Source of the DNA: Siderastrea radians
Lineage: Eukaryota > Cnidaria > Anthozoa > Scleractinia > Rhizangiidae
Direction: 5' to 3'
Length of the DNA stretch: 64,000 bases
Assembly: GCA_964017195.1 (NCBI GenBank)
Contig: OZ024890.1
Coordinates: forward strand, 17,565,701 to 17,629,700
The notes beneath the pieces were generated by a model. It made no database searches. It was given only the letters and a program-made list of their open reading frames with translations, and had not been told where the DNA came from. Shown piece by piece: positions 1-10,872 of the stretch (positions within the stretch are counted from its first letter, which is position 1; each line of letters starts with the position of its first letter). Made by a program: the position numbers and the translations under genes.

Positions 1-564
1 TCAACTAAAAACCAGTTTAAATTCGTTGTAAAAGTCGCGCGAAACAAAGAAAATCAGGAGACGTCTGCGCGCAGGCTAGAACTGATGCGAAAACACTTTG
101 AAACAATACTAAAATTTAAACTGTCCACGATTTTAAATCAGGAAACTTTAGAGAGGACTAGTCACAGAGATTTGGCACTTAAAAAAATTATAAATTTATG
201 CCCGGTAAATGGATTGATGGAAAATTAATACTGATACGAAATATCCACAAATGTGCACTGATTTGCATTTAAACTGAAAAGCATCTTGTACAAAAATTGA
301 AATATTCGCCGATGGAAGGTCAAATATGCAGTGCCTTTATCAGCTCTTTTTTTTTTTTTCATTTTTTGCTTTAATAAAAGTATTAATTATTTAAAAACTA
401 CAGTGCCTCCATAGATAATCATCATTTTAAAAAGTTATAAATTATGTCGGACATTTATAGACACTGAGCTTTAACACGGAATCTCCAAAGCAACCTTTGC
501 GAAAAAAATTGCTTTGATCTCTGCTTTAAATGTTAAATACAATTTTACACGTCTGTGTACTACA
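1..564. other. AT-rich non-coding sequence
   Basis: No open frame with recognisable protein similarity and no strong repeat symmetry was seen. A run of T lies near 348-359. The right part merges into the 3' end of the retrotransposon fragment that follows. Confidence 0.4.
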
Positions 565-1234
565 ATAATAATCAATTTATATTGCGCTAATACTATAAAA
601 TATTCAAAAGCGCTTCACATTAAGTTATTAATTCATAAATTAAAAGCTATCTGAAAATGAAATGTTTGGCAACGAGTTCCATAAAACAGGTGCAGCATGA
701 GCGAAGGCGGGATCCCCAAGTGTAGAACAGCTGAAGAGATTGTGTAGCTAGACGAGCGAAGAGAATAATTACCAGATGGTTTCAGGAACAAGAGATCTTT
801 AATGCCGATAGGGTGGACTTTGGCTGTGTAACGACTTTAAACAATAAGGAGCAATTTGAACTGAGCTCTGAACGTTACCGGAAGCCAATGCAGGGCGATA
901 AGAGCAGGTGTGATATGATCAAATTTCACAATCTGAAAAATCACTCTTGCTGCGGCATTCTGAACTTTCTGTAAACGATCAAGTTGGTATTTAGGTAGAC
1001 CAAAAAAAGTGCGTTACAGTTATCAAGGTGCGAAGATTCAAAGGCATGGACCAGTGTCTTTTTCGGTTGCACGGTAAGGAATTTTTTTATCTGTCTTATG
1101 TTGTATAGTCCGCGGAAAGCCTTGATCTTACCTATATGAACATTCATCTGCATGAGTATCAAACCAGGACCCAAGGTTCTGGTCGCTTTACTTTCTAAAG
1201 GTTTAATAATGGTGTCACTTACTATGACGCACAT
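565..1234 (-). mobile_element. Non-LTR retrotransposon fragment, reverse transcriptase C-terminal end
   Basis: Read on the minus strand this is the end of a LINE ORF2. From 1234 down to 941 the frame gives the segment around NIRQIKKFLTVQPKK and LDNCNALF, corresponding to the 'SRLDYCNALLYGLP' block of CR1/L2-like elements. A frameshift near 950-970 leads into KVQNAAARVIF, FDHITPALIALHWLPV, then a TAA, then a degraded PSGNYSLRSSS segment and a frameshifted 'APVLWNSLP'-like end. The 3' UTR (about 565-640) has the GCGCTATATAAAT-like sequence and ATTATTATT tail usual for such 3' ends. It is 5'-truncated, frameshifted and dead. The clade (CR1/L2-like) is my judgement. Confidence 0.75.
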
Positions 1235-2505
1235 TGGAGCAAAACAATGACTTCAAACTGAAATGGAGGCTAGACGGATCGTTTTCTGAGAACATCCGTA
1301 TATAAATAATTTGCATAATTTAGTCTATTCTGGATCTGTTCTCATCGGTGCTTTGTTCGCACAAATCACAAAGCAGTCGACTGATATGACGTACCTTATC
1401 AACTTAAAGATCAACTGGACTGCTCGGCACGCAATATTTCCAGTCCCCATATTTTCCAAGGAATATTTCCGTCATTGAATTTGCCTTCATCTGGTTTTAC
1501 CATTGAAGTGAATGAGTAAACGAAGACTATCGGTCGATCGTCGCACTGTGGAATACATTCCCTCGTAAAAAGACACCCAGGGTCAGTTGCAATATCGAGC
1601 GTAAGTAATAAACACTAGTTTCTCGATGCTTAAAATTGAGGTTATTGTTTTTAGCCAAGTGATTTTTGAAGCTTATTCCGAAAGTAATTTCTGGATCATA
1701 CAATCGATTAAGAAAATAAATGCTTGGGTTGTCATTAGCCGAAGAAAATTCAAATCGGCATACTGATTTCTAAATCAACAAAAGTGGATTATGCTGTTTA
1801 CGATGTACATAATTATCATAATGAAATAAAATATAACAACGAAGGACATTATCTCAAGATTATGATTAGAAAATGTTCGCATTTAGTAATCTCAGTTACA
1901 CATTAAACAAAATGGAACATCGTTCAATCAATAAATATGTCATTGATATTCACTACTGACAGTAACCATAGATTTACAGACGGATTTAAGTTGCTTCAAA
2001 AAAGAAAATTTTCTGATGAGCTCTTTAAATCGGGAGCCACTGGTTTTACTGTACATAAGACCATAAGTTTTGGGGGGACTTTAAGTTTCCGACAATATTT
2101 GTGAGGTGATTATGGCGCATAGTAGTTAAAATATTTTCGTGTAACACTTGTGGGATATGGCTGTATGGCAAAGTCACAAGTACAGCACATGCGTGCTCAG
2201 GTAACAATCTGGATAACAATACATTAAGAAATGATTTTCATTTCTGTGCAGTTTTCTTTACAAACTAAGCATGTTGGATCCTCGACTGATATTGCTGCCC
2301 CGATCCTCTATTCTTATATTGACTGTATTGGACACTGAGGTTTAGCAGTTCTTAGGAAAAACGTATTTTACAAGCCAAATGGAACGTTTTTCAGTGAAAA
2401 GTTATAAAAAGTAGCAAAGCGTTTGATTTAATTATATTCTAATATCCAATTCCTTGCCTATAAAAAGTGCAACTTCTCCACTTTTTAACAAGCATAACGG
2501 TGAAG
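1235..2505. other. Intergenic sequence, nothing recognised
   Basis: AT-rich sequence with no gene-like frame. I saw no terminal inverted repeats or tandem arrays. Confidence 0.35.
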
Positions 2506-2511
2506 TACAAG

Positions 2512-2845
2512 TTGAATGGCCACACGTTCTTAGAATTCATCCACAGACTTAAAAGTTAGAACGATCTTACACATCTTAGGCCTATTGCCCAAGAGCCTTT
2601 TTTGAATTAGGATTTTATTTACAGTCCCGGAAGTTAGAACCACCTTGTATATAACAACACCGTGGGAAAGTAGCCTCCATTTGAGTGCCGGTTACTCTTT
2701 AGATTTCATGCATCCACAAATTCAAAAGTTAGAACATCGTGTTCAGTTTAATTACTACACCGGAAGGAAGTACTGCTTAGTAGTTTCATGTGATTGGTCA
2801 CACTTTAAGAATTCATCCAAAGACTCAAAAGTTAGAACCACATTG
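2512..2845 (+). repeat. Iterated motif block just upstream of the first two-helix gene
   Basis: Three to four diverged copies of a unit resembling GAATTCATCCACAGACT followed by AAAAGTTAGAAC occur near 2530, 2705 and 2810, with a shorter copy (GGAAGTTAGAACCACC) near 2630. Two are preceded by a GAATGGCCACAC / GATTGGTCACAC stretch (2513 and 2789). The block ends within about 220 bases of the likely start of the next gene, so it could be promoter sequence or a decayed minisatellite. A related copy lies at 28416-28470. Confidence 0.5.
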
Positions 2846-2985
2846 CCTAACTTACATGAGTTTGAAATGGTTATTGGAGGAAACCAACCGGGTCGTTACT
2901 TGAGGAACGTTCAATCTACTTCAATTTCATGCAGAACTTTGGATTGATAACTGTTTATATTAATCCTTTTAGATTCAACTGAATC

Positions 2986-3594
2986 GTGGCTATCAACAGA
3001 ACAGATCACGATACAGAGACTCCTGAGACGGCCTCAGTTTCAGGATGCTATCAATGCGCACGCATGCTACTTCCAATTTGCCTAATGACGGGCTGCCTTG
3101 GGGCTGTATTCCTTTTGGCCGGAATCGTCTCACTCATTGTGTTCGGTGGAGGACTGGGCAGAGCTTTAACAACAGGTGTTGGGTGCATGGTCGCTGTGTT
3201 TAGCCTGATTTCTTACGTCGTGTTGAAGATCAAAGTGAAGAAGACGGGCCACAAAGTTAAGGGCTCTGTCAACAGAGGATTAGATTTAGCGCCGGAAGAT
3301 ACTTCGTGGGAAATCTCTGATTTTTTCAGTGAGGCTGTTAAAGGCGAGGTAGTCCCTCCGCGCCATGACGAGACGCAGCCGATTCCTGATTTAAAGCGTG
3401 TTAGACCTCACCACTGCGAAGACGTCATTACGGCTGCAGCCTCCAGAGCTCCAACGCCGTCAACGTCAGCGGCGGTGTTGTCCGTGTTTGAGGATAAAGA
3501 GCTATTCGAATTGGAAATTGTGGATCATTTTGAGGTTCTTCCTTCTTACGAAGAGGCAACAGCTGGAGAGTACTACAACTACAGACAGAACTAG
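2986..3594 (+). CDS. Two-helix membrane protein 1 (unknown family, LPSY motif)
   Basis: An open frame of up to 202 codons, with no intron seen. Numbering from 2986, residues 27-52 (from MLLPICLMTG) and 60-81 (LTTGVGCMVAVFSLISYVVL) are hydrophobic helices joined by a short glycine-rich loop. Basic residues (KIKVKKTGHK) follow helix 2, which suggests that the tail is cytoplasmic. The tail is acidic and ends with an LPSYEEA motif near residue 185, similar to PY motifs bound by Nedd4-type WW domains. The frame begins at GTG, not ATG; an in-frame TGA lies just upstream at 2980. The first ATG is 3064 (residue 27), directly at helix 1. The GTG sits in a good initiation context (A at -3, G at +4), so the start may have been lost by mutation, or translation starts at 3064 (176 residues). 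The helix pair resembles those of the genes near 11, 16 and 20 kb. Function unknown. Confidence 0.6.
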   Translation: MAINRTDHDTETPETASVSGCYQCARMLLPICLMTGCLGAVFLLAGIVSLIVFGGGLGRALTTGVGCMVAVFSLISYVVLKIKVKKTGHKVKGSVNRGLDLAPEDTSWEISDFFSEAVKGEVVPPRHDETQPIPDLKRVRPHHCEDVITAAASRAPTPSTSAAVLSVFEDKELFELEIVDHFEVLPSYEEATAGEYYNYRQN

Positions 3595-3738
3595 TGAGCA
3601 AGCAAACAACGGATCTTTTCGATGGAATATCTACAGTGCCCTGCCTTACAACAGCCTTGTTACGACCGCCCTGTTATTGTCATAATGACAGAAAGCTCAG
3701 TAACTTTCTTTTCTAAAAGACCTTGTTAATGGTTATAG

Positions 3739-4128
3739 GCATCTAGCTACATCAGAGACCTACTGAGTCATAAGAACTCGCGCCGCGTATTAAGATTTTC
3801 AAACAACCATTTGCTTGATGAGCCCGTGGCTAATCTGAAAACGTATGGCGGTAGGGCATGCTCTGTGGCAGGACCGAAACTTTGGAACAAATTACCATTG
3901 GACATTAGGCAATCATCACCAGTAACCGTATTTAAAACCAAACTCAAGACTTATCTTTTTGAGGACGCATTTGATTTGCAGTTTTTATCATTAGCCTGTG
4001 CGGAATTGGTACTCGATTTATTGTTTATAAATGATGTAGTTTTTACCGTAATTAAGAGTTACAGTATTGTAAAGAGCCATGGACAACTAGTGAAGTATGG
4101 CACTCTATACACTGTAAAAATTGACTAG
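3739..4128 (+). mobile_element. Non-LTR retrotransposon fragment, C-terminal end of ORF2
   Basis: The open frame from 3739 reads SYIRDLLSHKNSRRVLRF, then ACSVAGPKLWNKLPLDIRQS and FKTKLKTYLFEDAFD. The 'SVAGPKLWN-LP--IR' and 'FK-KLKTYLF' blocks are the standard end of the reverse transcriptase ORF in CR1/L2-like LINEs. The preceding domains are absent, so this is a 5'-truncated copy. It lies 150 bases past the stop of the first two-helix gene in the same orientation and may supply 3' UTR sequence. The end of the frame runs into the repeat that starts near 4107. Confidence 0.8.
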
Positions 4129-4640
4129 TTAAATTAACCAATTAAAATAGTTGTGAAATGCATCTGAGACAACTACCTTTTTTTAGTCACTTTGACCGGT
4201 TCTAAATAGTTAAAATAACCAGGTTCTTTGGTTTGAAATAACCAATTATCACTAGTTATAATAACCACTGACAAGGTTATTTTGCCTTTTCTGTTTAGTC
4301 GTTTTGTCTCTGACATTTTTGTTGTTTTAACTATTAGAATTAGTTGTTTTAACCCGTTTATTTTTAGTTGTAATAACCAATATCTTTAGTGAAAGTAACT
4401 CAATTCATTCGGTTATTGACCATTCAAATTGGTTAAATCTACTATTTATAAAAGTACCTGGGATGCATCTGAGACAACCCATTTTTTTTAGTTACTTTTT
4501 GTTATTTTAACTAAAAATATTGGGTTAACCAAAACTGTTATTTTAACTTTATATGATCAGTTGACTTGACCATTTCAGTAAGTTAAAATGACCCTTAAAA
4601 ATAGATCAAGATGACAAATAGTTTTGGTTAAATGCACATC
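4107..4640. repeat. AT-rich interspersed repeat with iterated TTAACCA/TAGTTA motifs
   Basis: It starts ACACTGTAAAAATTGACTAG and consists of many short variants of (T)TAGTTATTTTAACCA in both orientations. The reverse complement of its beginning occurs at the right end of the similar block 8450-8973, so the two are probably copies of one family in opposite orientation. No open frame. The right border is approximate. Confidence 0.55.
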
Positions 4641-5045
4641 TTTATTAAGCGTTCTATAAAACGTATATAACTGGCCGTTGCTGGTGGTTGTAACTGGTAA
4701 TGTTCTTTTATAGACTTCTTCTACTGAAGAAAAATGTGCGCCATGTCAGTAGCAGCCAAGATACGTTTTTCCATTTCTGAAAACAATGATTGAAAAGTAA
4801 TTATTACTGAGAAATATAATAGTGATTCATGATAAATAGTTATTCTGCAAAACTAAAGCTTTCTTTGGAATTAACCAATCTGCGTTGCATTACAAGGTAC
4901 TTGTGAATAATATAATTGAATTATTATATTCTGACCAAGTTATGGATATTAGCCTCCTGGAACAGTTGTCCAAGGCTAAACTTTCCTGACTAAACCAATA
5001 AACTGGGTTAAAGTACAAAGGAACTCGCTCCATGAAGGTCTGATC
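4641..5045. other. Intergenic sequence, nothing recognised
   Basis: AT-rich sequence between an interspersed repeat and a kinase remnant. No frame or repeat symmetry stands out. Confidence 0.3.
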
Positions 5046-5049
5046 TTGA

Positions 5050-5278
5050 TATAGGCAGAGGCAAACTAGAATGACGAATGAGACTTAGCATTGCTTTTAC
5101 TCCGTTGATAAGGTTGGACCTCGCAAAGTATTCTTTTTTGTTCAAGAAATTTTACGGAAACACTTATGCCTTTATATTTATCCTTTACCCAACATTTGAC
5201 ACATCTTCCAAATGCACCCTTTCCTAAAATCATGTCACTTTCAACCTCTAGCAAGCTTTCGGTCACATAATCTTGCTT
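5050..5278 (-). pseudogene. Protein kinase N-lobe remnant
   Basis: The minus strand from about 5278 reads ESLLEVESDMILGKGAFGRC followed by VKCWVKDKYKGISVSVKFLE. GKGAFG fits the kinase glycine-rich loop (GxGxFG) and VSVK fits the VAIK lysine motif. After EQKR the frame changes: the next frame gives VKAMLSLIRHSSLPLP, which looks like the aC-helix and 'RHPNLP' turn of a kinase. Catalytic HRD and DFG motifs were not found downstream. This is therefore a short, frameshifted piece of a kinase gene or a single decayed exon. Which kinase family it came from cannot be told. Confidence 0.55.
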
Positions 5279-5734
5279 CTTGGAATATCTATATATCTAC
5301 GTCCTTAAAATTACTGCTGCATGCATGGCAGAAGAAACAAGTCCATTGTTGTTATCTTCCTTTGTCTTCTACCATTTGCAAAAATATCCATACACAATTT
5401 CCTTGGCCGTCTTACATGTTATCCTCAGGCTTAAATATTATTTTCTCGTTGACTGCTTTAGCCGAACTGGTTTTCAAAAAAGTTTTTTTTTTTTCGATTC
5501 AAACAGTTCATTCTTTATCTACTTTTTCGTTTATTTCTTTCCACCTCTGGGGGACCTTGTCGCCTGCAGGTTAATTCAAGATGGTGTTGCTGCTTAAAGC
5601 TGCTTGAGTCACTGAGGGCAAGATATTATTTAAACCGATAAATTAAATTTGAATTTGGTACATCGTGGACAGAATTTAAGTAACTGTAAAAAATGTGAGC
5701 TAGGTCAATCAAGAAAGCAAGAACTCACAGGCAG
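5279..5734. other. Intergenic sequence
   Basis: No supported gene. The open frames here lack ATG-initiated, domain-bearing proteins and overlap one another. Confidence 0.3.
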
Positions 5735-7120
5735 ACTACAGCCCAAGCAAGGCTGCCAAAGTGACAACCTCAGCAAGGAAATTGTCAGTAGGCAAGCAAT
5801 TAAATCTTGCCTTGACAAAACTACGGCTTCAGACTGCTGGAGTTCAGTCTCTCTGTCTCAACCCTTATCACATTTAATTTAAAACAATTCAGTCCTTTAA
5901 CTACAGTTCACGTAATGAATTTTATAATGGCCCACAGGCAGCCTTCAGTCTCCTGGAAAGTCTGATAACCATAAACACTACAAGGTTTTCTTCTGAGGTG
6001 ACTTGGAAATGACTCACATTTTAAGATCATAAAGCCTGATGGAAATTACCGATAATAAACTACTTTTTGAGACAATTCAGTTCAGCCACGATACTCAAAC
6101 AGCACGCTAAACATAACATTTAGCACTTTTTGAAACCTGAGAGGCCAATGGAAAGCAATTTCCAATACTTCAAGACTTAACTTTTTGGAAGAAAACATTT
6201 AAAGCGATTTTCTCCTTTCCCATTGTCTAGCTATCCAACTGAAAAATGTCTGACAGATTTCCCTTGTAACGAGAGCTTAAAAACAGCTGAATGAATTTTC
6301 TAGATACTTCAGTTCAGTCACGATACCCAAACAGCACGCAACTGATATAGTAATAAACCTGAGTGGCCAATGAAAAGCAATTTCCAAGACTTTTAGTTTG
6401 GAAAATGTGAAGAAGCCAATTGCATCTACCTTAGCTTTGAATTGATAATTGAAGCATTGGAGGAAAAGTATCAACTTCTAATCACCAGGAAAAAAGCCCA
6501 AGCAAGGCTGCCATTACAGACAACCTCAGCCAGGAAATTGTCAGAAGGCAAGCACAGATCTTGCCTTGACAAAACTACGGCCTCCCGGTTACAGAAGTGA
6601 ACTTCCCTTAACTGGTTTCAGTTTATATTATAATTTGATCAAAAACGACAAATTTTAACGAAAGTATCTTCAAATAAAACAATAAAATATTAACGTTTTG
6701 GAAGAAAACATTTTAAGCGATTTTCTCCTTTCTCGTTGTCTAGCTATCCAACTGCTAAATGTCTGACAGATTTCCCTTGTAACAGTTGAATGGATTTTGT
6801 AGATAATTCAGTTCAGTCACGATACTCAGACAGCAGGCAAAATATAGTAATAAACAATCTATTAAACCTGAGTGGCCAATGAAAAGCAATTTCATTGACT
6901 TTTAGTGTGGAAAATGTAAAGAAGCCAATTGCATGTACGTTGGCTTTGAATTGATAATCGAGGCATTTCATCGGAAGGAGAAGTATCAACTTCTAATCAC
7001 CACGAATAAAGCCCAAGCAAGGCTGCCATTTACAGACAACCTCAGCCAGGAAATTGTCAGAAGGCAAGCACAGATCTTGCCTTGACAAAACTACGGCCTT
7101 CGGGTTACAGAAGTGATAAA
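5735..7120. repeat. Imperfect three-copy local duplication
   Basis: A segment starting GCCCAAGCAAGGCTGCC and ending CTTGCCTTGACAAAACTACGG occurs at 5741, 6496 and 7011. A second segment (GGAAGAAAACATTT to CAGATTTCCCTTGTAAC) occurs near 6189 and 6698. A third (TTCAGTTCAG(C/T)CACGATAC) occurs near 6075, 6308 and 6807. The last two copies are in the same order and about 515 bases apart; the first is more diverged. No coding potential. It reads as repeated local duplication of non-coding DNA. Confidence 0.75.
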
Positions 7121-8440
7121 AAACGGCAAATCATTATGGAAATTATTTTCAAATGACTGACAGCTTTATGCACCCACTTCCACTGCTAATAGGCGCGTGC
7201 GTCGCTTGAAGTCGCCGGAAATAATTATGTGACAGGCGGAAACAAATACAATTACACAAAGAACATTCATATCTTTTATAAAAAAGTGACCGTTGGTTTA
7301 AGCGGGAAATTGTCATCGAAATAACGGCACAAAACTACGTATCTCATAGATCCCACACGTTAAAAGCGTAAGTGTTACTGGAAAAATTCCTGCATATATG
7401 TAGGCTAGTTCTAAAAGCACAAAAATTTGAGACATTCAGATCACAGCTCATCAAAGTTTTGGCGGGAAGTTTATGCACTGCGTTTCATCGGCACGAATTT
7501 AAACATTGTCGCACATAAAACAGTGACAACTCCGTAAATAGCTTTGATCGTCTCATAATGATTAAAACGTAAAAATGAAAACAGCTCAAATAAGCTACTT
7601 TGCTTATACATTTTAAATAAACGGCAATTTACTTACCACGACCTAACCGGCGATGGCCTGGCACCACGACAGCATGAAGGTCGTCTAGGGGAGAATTTTC
7701 TTCAGGGCTTACGGAGAAATACGGCCCGCCGTTGTGTTAAGTTGTACTTGCCGTAAAAATAAAGTAAAACAAGAAGTGGAAATTATAAGCTCGAGCACAT
7801 GTGGGAGAATGAACAACATCGATATATCGGCAAGAAGTGATCTTCGTTTGATTCATTCAATCTCATGTAACTCCCCAACTGATTCCAAAGAAAGCAACTG
7901 GCATGTAGTCAATATAAGGAAACAACCACTGCTGTGCGAATTGTCCGTGCCTCTGAACTAGAGCGAAAAGTCCATCCCCGATTGAAAGACGCAAACATGA
8001 TTTCAGGTTCAGTGACTAAAAGTGGACTGAATTGAATGTAACTATAATTGTTTAAGGGCTTTGTTGGATATTATTCACTGATTGGTCAAAAATAATAGGA
8101 TTTAAATTCCTCTATTATGATTGGCTGTAGTGTTTACACAAGGCGAGATCTAGGACAGAATCTGTCATACCGCAAATACTTGCGGTAGATGACTGCAAAT
8201 ACTTGCGGCAGGTATGCGGATTCCTTGCATAATTGAACGATACATTATCGGCTTTGAGCAATGAGTTATTCAAAATCCAAACGTCACTGAAAGAAGCCAA
8301 CGTTTTTTTAAAAGGTCTAAACGCCATTTGGTTTAGAAGTTGTGGCTGCAAAATAAAGAAAAGTTTCAAACAACCTTGCTCGGCGGCGTTTGAGCCGATA
8401 ACGTGTACCTTATTTCCTGTGGGTCAGTAAAAGTCACGTT
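7121..8440. other. Intergenic sequence with a small repeated palindrome
   Basis: No gene supported. At 8170-8206 the motif GCAAATACTTGCGG occurs twice, once as the palindrome CCGCAAATACTTGCGG. The ATG-less frame near 7734-7961 has no recognisable similarity. Confidence 0.35.
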
Positions 8441-8449
8441 ATTTTCTAC

Positions 8450-8975
8450 CTGGCATGCAATAACTAATCCTATTAGTTGAGTTTATCTTAACTAATAGCT
8501 TAAGTAGAAACAACCTTAGCTTCCTTTACGGGTCATTTTGTTTTATTATATTGTAAGCAATATGGTAAATCGAACATCTTTTCATTCAACTTGTCTTTAG
8601 TTGATGTTTTACCTCTTGCAAAATGACTGTTTTGATTAGTCACAACCACTCTTAATTGGTTATATTGACTGATTTAATAAGAGTAATTTTAACCAGTCAT
8701 CGAACAGTTACAACAGTTTCTGCTCCTGTGATGAGGGATCAAACGATATGAATCAGTCAACGGTCTATGAATTGTTAGCCACAATCACTAGCAATCGACT
8801 GTCGGATTTACTACACAACTAATCTCAATGGTTAAAACAACCTGTAGTTAAATGTAACATTAACTATTTTATTTAGTTGACAAATTTGACTGTTTAAAAT
8901 AGTTAAAACGACCATTGTTATTAGTTACGACCATTTTAAATAGTCATTTTAACTAGTCAATTTTTACAGTGTAAA
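8450..8975. repeat. Second AT-rich TTAACCA/TAGTTA repeat, opposite orientation
   Basis: Same composition as 4107-4640. It ends TTTTAACTAGTCAATTTTTACAGTGTA, which is the reverse complement of the start of the first copy. Internally it contains many TTAACTA/TAGTTA variants. Probably a non-autonomous DNA element; borders other than the right one are approximate. Confidence 0.55.
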
Positions 8976-9047
8976 TGCATTTTAATCCTGCAGCGTCTAG
9001 ATTGCAATGCAGCCGATTATCCTAGCAGATAATCGTTAATAGTGGAA

Positions 9048-9500
9048 ACACAGGCAGCCAAGACGCGTTGTATGTGGAATTCATTTAAAAGAAGAAAGAA
9101 GAATTATAATTATCAAGACGCGTTGTATGTGGAATTCATTTAAAAGAAGAAAGAAGAATTATAATTCTTCTTTTGTGGAAGCTACCTCCGATTGAAAAAA
9201 GCCACAAAATGTCATTAAAACCAGCCAGGACAAACATGGGAGCATTGAGCTGAAGGTAGGCGGGCTTTATTTCAAGATATCTCGATTCTTTTATCACCGG
9301 TTAGTCCGTTATAAAACTCTGCAAACCTTAGGCTTAACGGCTCCTAAATAAGCAGCGACGACCGGAAATTAATTAAACAGGACACAATAAGTAGACAATA
9401 ACGCAGAGGTAAACAAGATTTATTTCCATCTACTACATATATTTTTACCCTTTTCTATTTTTAAATGAATTCCACATACAACGCGTCTGGGCTGCCTGTG
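9048..9500. mobile_element. Short inverted-repeat element with an internal tandem duplication
   Basis: The left end (CACAGGCAGCC, then ACGCGTTGTATGTGGAATTC, ATTTAAAA) is repeated in reverse complement at about 9459-9500, giving terminal inverted repeats of about 40 bp around a 450-bp element. Inside the left arm a 51-bp segment (9060-9110) is duplicated exactly at 9115-9165, ending in the small palindrome GAAGAATTATAATTCTTC. No coding content. Confidence 0.7.
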
Positions 9501-9504
9501 GTGG

Positions 9505-9632
9505 GATAGACTGCGAGTAGTCTCTAATTTTGGCGATCGCTTGTGGGGCGGGCGAAATACACGCGCGCGCGTGAAATTTCGAGGAGACGCGACGCGAGGG
9601 GAGCGCCAAAAATTAGAGACTACAGACTTAGC
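9505..9632. mobile_element. Hairpin MITE, GTAGTCTCTAATTTTGGCG ends
   Basis: Left arm GTAGTCTCTAATTTTGGCG near 9514 and right arm CGCCAAAAATTAGAGACTAC near 9606-9626 are inverted copies. The centre is GC-rich with CGCGCGCG. It lies directly beside the previous element, as in a hot spot for nested insertions. Confidence 0.65.
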
Positions 9633-9639
9633 CTGGGCC

Positions 9640-10872
9640 TAGGCGACAGGATGTGTTTATTAGTAACTTAAGCTTAGAGAATATGCATGGAGTGAAAAGT
9701 AAAGTGCGACGACTAATACCGACAAATTATATTGCTTCAAAAATAGGCAAAATATTTAATTTATTAAAAGGTCCCTTAAAATACTCTGTTTGTGCTTCAG
9801 AAATCGCACGTGACACGAACCTCTACTACATTTTAAGTATTTAAAAACAAAAAAAGCCCGTGGATTAAAATGACCAAAATTACCATAATTCTACGGTAGA
9901 ACAGCTGTGCATACAAGAAATGTTATCCCGATTGATTAAAAAACACAGTGATTATTGATTGAAGAATTTTATTACTTGCTTTTTGCTTTGTCTGAATACT
10001 AGAGTATTGTCTGTCAGTTCAAAAACGCGTCATTTTCCCCTTTCTCATTTGAATTTCTGTACACTGCTGGTGATGCAACTCATTGAATTCATTTGACGTA
10101 ACTTACGCCGACAGTACAGCGTACAAGAATAATGCTCACCAAAGACAAACACAGAATAGTAGACAGAGGAGAAGAATTGAAAGCTATTCATTGAGGTTAC
10201 TAGAATAAGAGTGCTTTTATTAATTAATTTTTGAATTTATAAGTGCAGACATAGTCCAATTGCATTGGTTAAATATACCTGTACCACATTACACGTTTTT
10301 CTATCAGAACCTTTTTTTTTTCAGAACATGGATTCTGAGTCATCCAAAATTTATGAATTCTCACATAATAACGAAAAACAAAGAACATACATCAGATTCA
10401 TTACTTCTGAAATATTTTCATTAATTAAGTGTCTTTTATTATGGTAAGCCTATAATATACTTACAAACTTCGTGTTTTTAGGATACAACTGTATTTTTGA
10501 TCAAATTCATCTTTTTATTTAGCTCTCCCCCCTGCCCCATTCACGGGAGGGAGGTGTGTTCTTAGCCACTTGCGGTGGTCCCTTTTGCAGCCGGTATGTC
10601 TTAGTGGTCAGCGGTTCAATTCCAAAGTCCACTCTTGCTGAGCTTTGTTCAACACCAAAGTCCACTTTTCTTAGAGCTGATACTTGAATTTTTCACTGTA
10701 AGCACGTTTTGTAATTCTAAGAAGATTCGGGCTATGAAAAACAATTTTCACTGTCTTTCATGTTGACATTTACGAACCTATTGTGACTGTATTCTTTACT
10801 GGATTAGCACTGTAAACGTGGGACTGAGGAATACGCTGTCCACTGAATCAAACTGGTATCGGCTGGTTGCAT
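9640..10872. other. Intergenic sequence
   Basis: No gene supported. It lies downstream of the minus-strand two-helix gene 2, so part of it should be that gene's 3' UTR. A weak tRNA-like stretch near 10590-10620 was judged too poor to call. Confidence 0.3.

Noticed and set aside
10585..10625. Possible tRNA or SINE head (TGTCTTAGTGGTCAGCGGTTCAATTCC)
   Set aside because: The A-box and B-box-like words are too close together and no stems form.
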